From the IMG/VR virus record IMGVR_UViG_3300025652_000304, positions 1 to 31,795 of that record: a DNA stretch of 31,795 nucleotides, one strand, 5' to 3'. The stretch is from a virus. A model generated the notes under the pieces. It saw only the letters and a list, made by a program, of their open reading frames with translations, was not told the DNA's origin and made no database searches. Positions 30,850 to 31,795 of this stretch are shown here, piece by piece (within the stretch, counting starts at the first letter, position 1; the number at the start of each line of letters is the position of its first letter). A program made the translations under genes and the position numbers.

Positions 30850-31795
30850 TATCCATACTCCGCTAGGTTTTTTGTGTTAAGTGCATAAAATGATTTTGCT
30901 GAACCATCTCCTGTTATATTAGGAGAGTATTCAAAATTACCATAACCATTATCATCTGTATTGCTTGATGATATTGAAAAAACTGGATTACCAAAGTTAC
31001 AAGAAACTTCTCCAGAATCTCCTGTTCCAAGATCACCAACACCAAAAAAATAATCATATCCTGTTGGAATATCTATTCCTGTACTGCTTTGTAATGCACC
31101 ATTTTTTGAAAAATATAATTTATGATTATCTAAATCTAAATAAATTCCTAAAATATCATTTGTTGTTAAAGTTGCACCATGTGATGAGTTTGTTCCATTA
31201 ACATATACAGTTCCGTCAGCAACATAATATGAATAAGACAATGTTCCACTTTGACCTAAATAATTAAATCCACTTGTTAATAAAGTTGATGCATATGTAA
31301 ATGAAGCATCTGTTGCAACACCAAGAACATGATTACTTCCACCTGTTAATTTAATTTCTGCATAATATTTTCCACTACTTGCACCTATGGTAGTAACATT
31401 ATGAAATCTTCCTCTAACATCAGATTGCACACAATCTAAATTACCATTAGATAATTCTGAACCATATGCTGTTGCTATTAAGGGACTTAATGTTGCAAAA
31501 TTATTAGTACAAGTATCAGTAGTTTGATCTATTGCTGTAAGGTTATTTACAGTAAAGTTATTTCCATTTCCTGATACATCTGCACCTAGACTACCAGAGC
31601 TTTCAAAGTCTAAATAGAATCCATTTGTGCCAAAGGTTAAACCAGATACATCTTTTGGTTTCCATATCCCACTATCACTATCAAATTCTCCAAATGATGT
31701 TGGGTCTAGTGCTGTGCCATCAATTAAAACAACTTCTGCCATGTAGCCACCATATGCCATATTTGTAGAGGTTGCTCTTACTCCTATAGCATGTT
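30849..31795 (-). CDS. tail fibre-like protein with SPRY-type domain, C-terminal part, cut by window edge
   Basis: An ATG at 31760 could start a 303-residue protein, but the same frame continues without a stop through the right edge (codons read HAIGVRATSTN before it), so this is most likely the C-terminal part of a longer protein. The segment GGYMAEVVLIDGTALDPTSF is a familiar marine-phage fibre motif. SGKYYAEIKLTGGSNHVLGV, then IYLDLDNHKLYFSKNGALQ, matches the B30.2/SPRY pattern, a beta-sandwich that binds ligands. The protein probably recognises the host surface. It overlaps the next gene by one base. Confidence 0.78.
   Translation of the reverse strand, partial: HAIGVRATSTNMAYGGYMAEVVLIDGTALDPTSFGEFDSDSGIWKPKDVSGLTFGTNGFYLDFESSGSLGADVSGNGNNFTVNNLTAIDQTTDTCTNNFATLSPLIATAYGSELSNGNLDCVQSDVRGRFHNVTTIGASSGKYYAEIKLTGGSNHVLGVATDASFTYASTLLTSGFNYLGQSGTLSYSYYVADGTVYVNGTNSSHGATLTTNDILGIYLDLDNHKLYFSKNGALQSSTGIDIPTGYDYFFGVGDLGTGDSGEVSCNFGNPVFSISSSNTDDNGYGNFEYSPNITGDGSAKSFYALNTKNLAEYG

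Noticed and set aside
1-31795. tRNA genes, CRISPR arrays or integrase attachment sites
   Set aside because: No cloverleaf-like sequence, spaced direct repeats or integrase gene was recognised by eye; the repeats found are inside coding sequence.

Overview
The window is a densely packed, AT-rich stretch of a tailed-phage genome, almost all of it read leftward (minus strand). It carries a phage replication set: a family A DNA polymerase, an archaeo-eukaryotic-type primase, a UvrD-like and an SNF2-like helicase, a PD-(D/E)XK exonuclease and a DUF3310 protein. It also has an M15 endolysin, large virion proteins, a P22 gp10-like tail protein and tail fibres. The low GC content, the very small genes joined by ATGA/TAATG overlaps, and many proteins that resemble marine podovirus (pelagiphage or uncultured Mediterranean phage) proteins suggest a short-tailed phage of a marine alphaproteobacterium such as SAR11. 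The host and phage group are inferred, not shown. No RNA polymerase, integrase, tRNA or CRISPR array was seen. Terminase, portal and capsid genes are not here and probably lie beyond the right edge.

Layout, left to right: (1) 1-2996, the 3' end of the replication/accessory region: the 5' part of an exonuclease gene, a free-standing LAGLIDADG homing endonuclease, and a run of small genes including zinc-ribbon, ribbon-helix-helix and very basic proteins, interrupted by one rightward gene for a small exported protein (1758-1976). (2) 2989-7245, a lysis and envelope block: M15 endolysin, a membrane-anchored coiled-coil protein, a 605-residue exported protein with an extreme Glu/Met-rich section, several exported or membrane proteins, and three microproteins of 32, 53 and 33 residues. 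(3) 7238-14883, replication: a conserved 216-residue protein, PolA, DUF3310, SF1 helicase, primase, a probable ssDNA-binding protein and two conserved proteins. (4) 14941-16371, an SNF2-type helicase on the plus strand, which separates replication from structure. (5) 16398-31795, virion genes: an XhlA-like membrane protein, a Pro/Gly-rich protein, a 1288-residue probable internal virion protein, three proteins with recurrent Gly-Gly-Arg-Val-Gly or related motifs, small adaptor-like proteins, the gp10-like protein and two fibre proteins. The last fibre gene runs off the right edge.

Genes are coupled in transcription and translation. The probable sigma-70-type promoters lie mainly at the strand switches (1702-1757 and 14884-14940) and before 2597. 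Host-like promoters and the absence of a phage RNA polymerase in the window suggest dependence on host RNA polymerase. Several starts were chosen from Shine-Dalgarno spacing, and several genes shorter than 60 codons were found by reading the gaps by hand.
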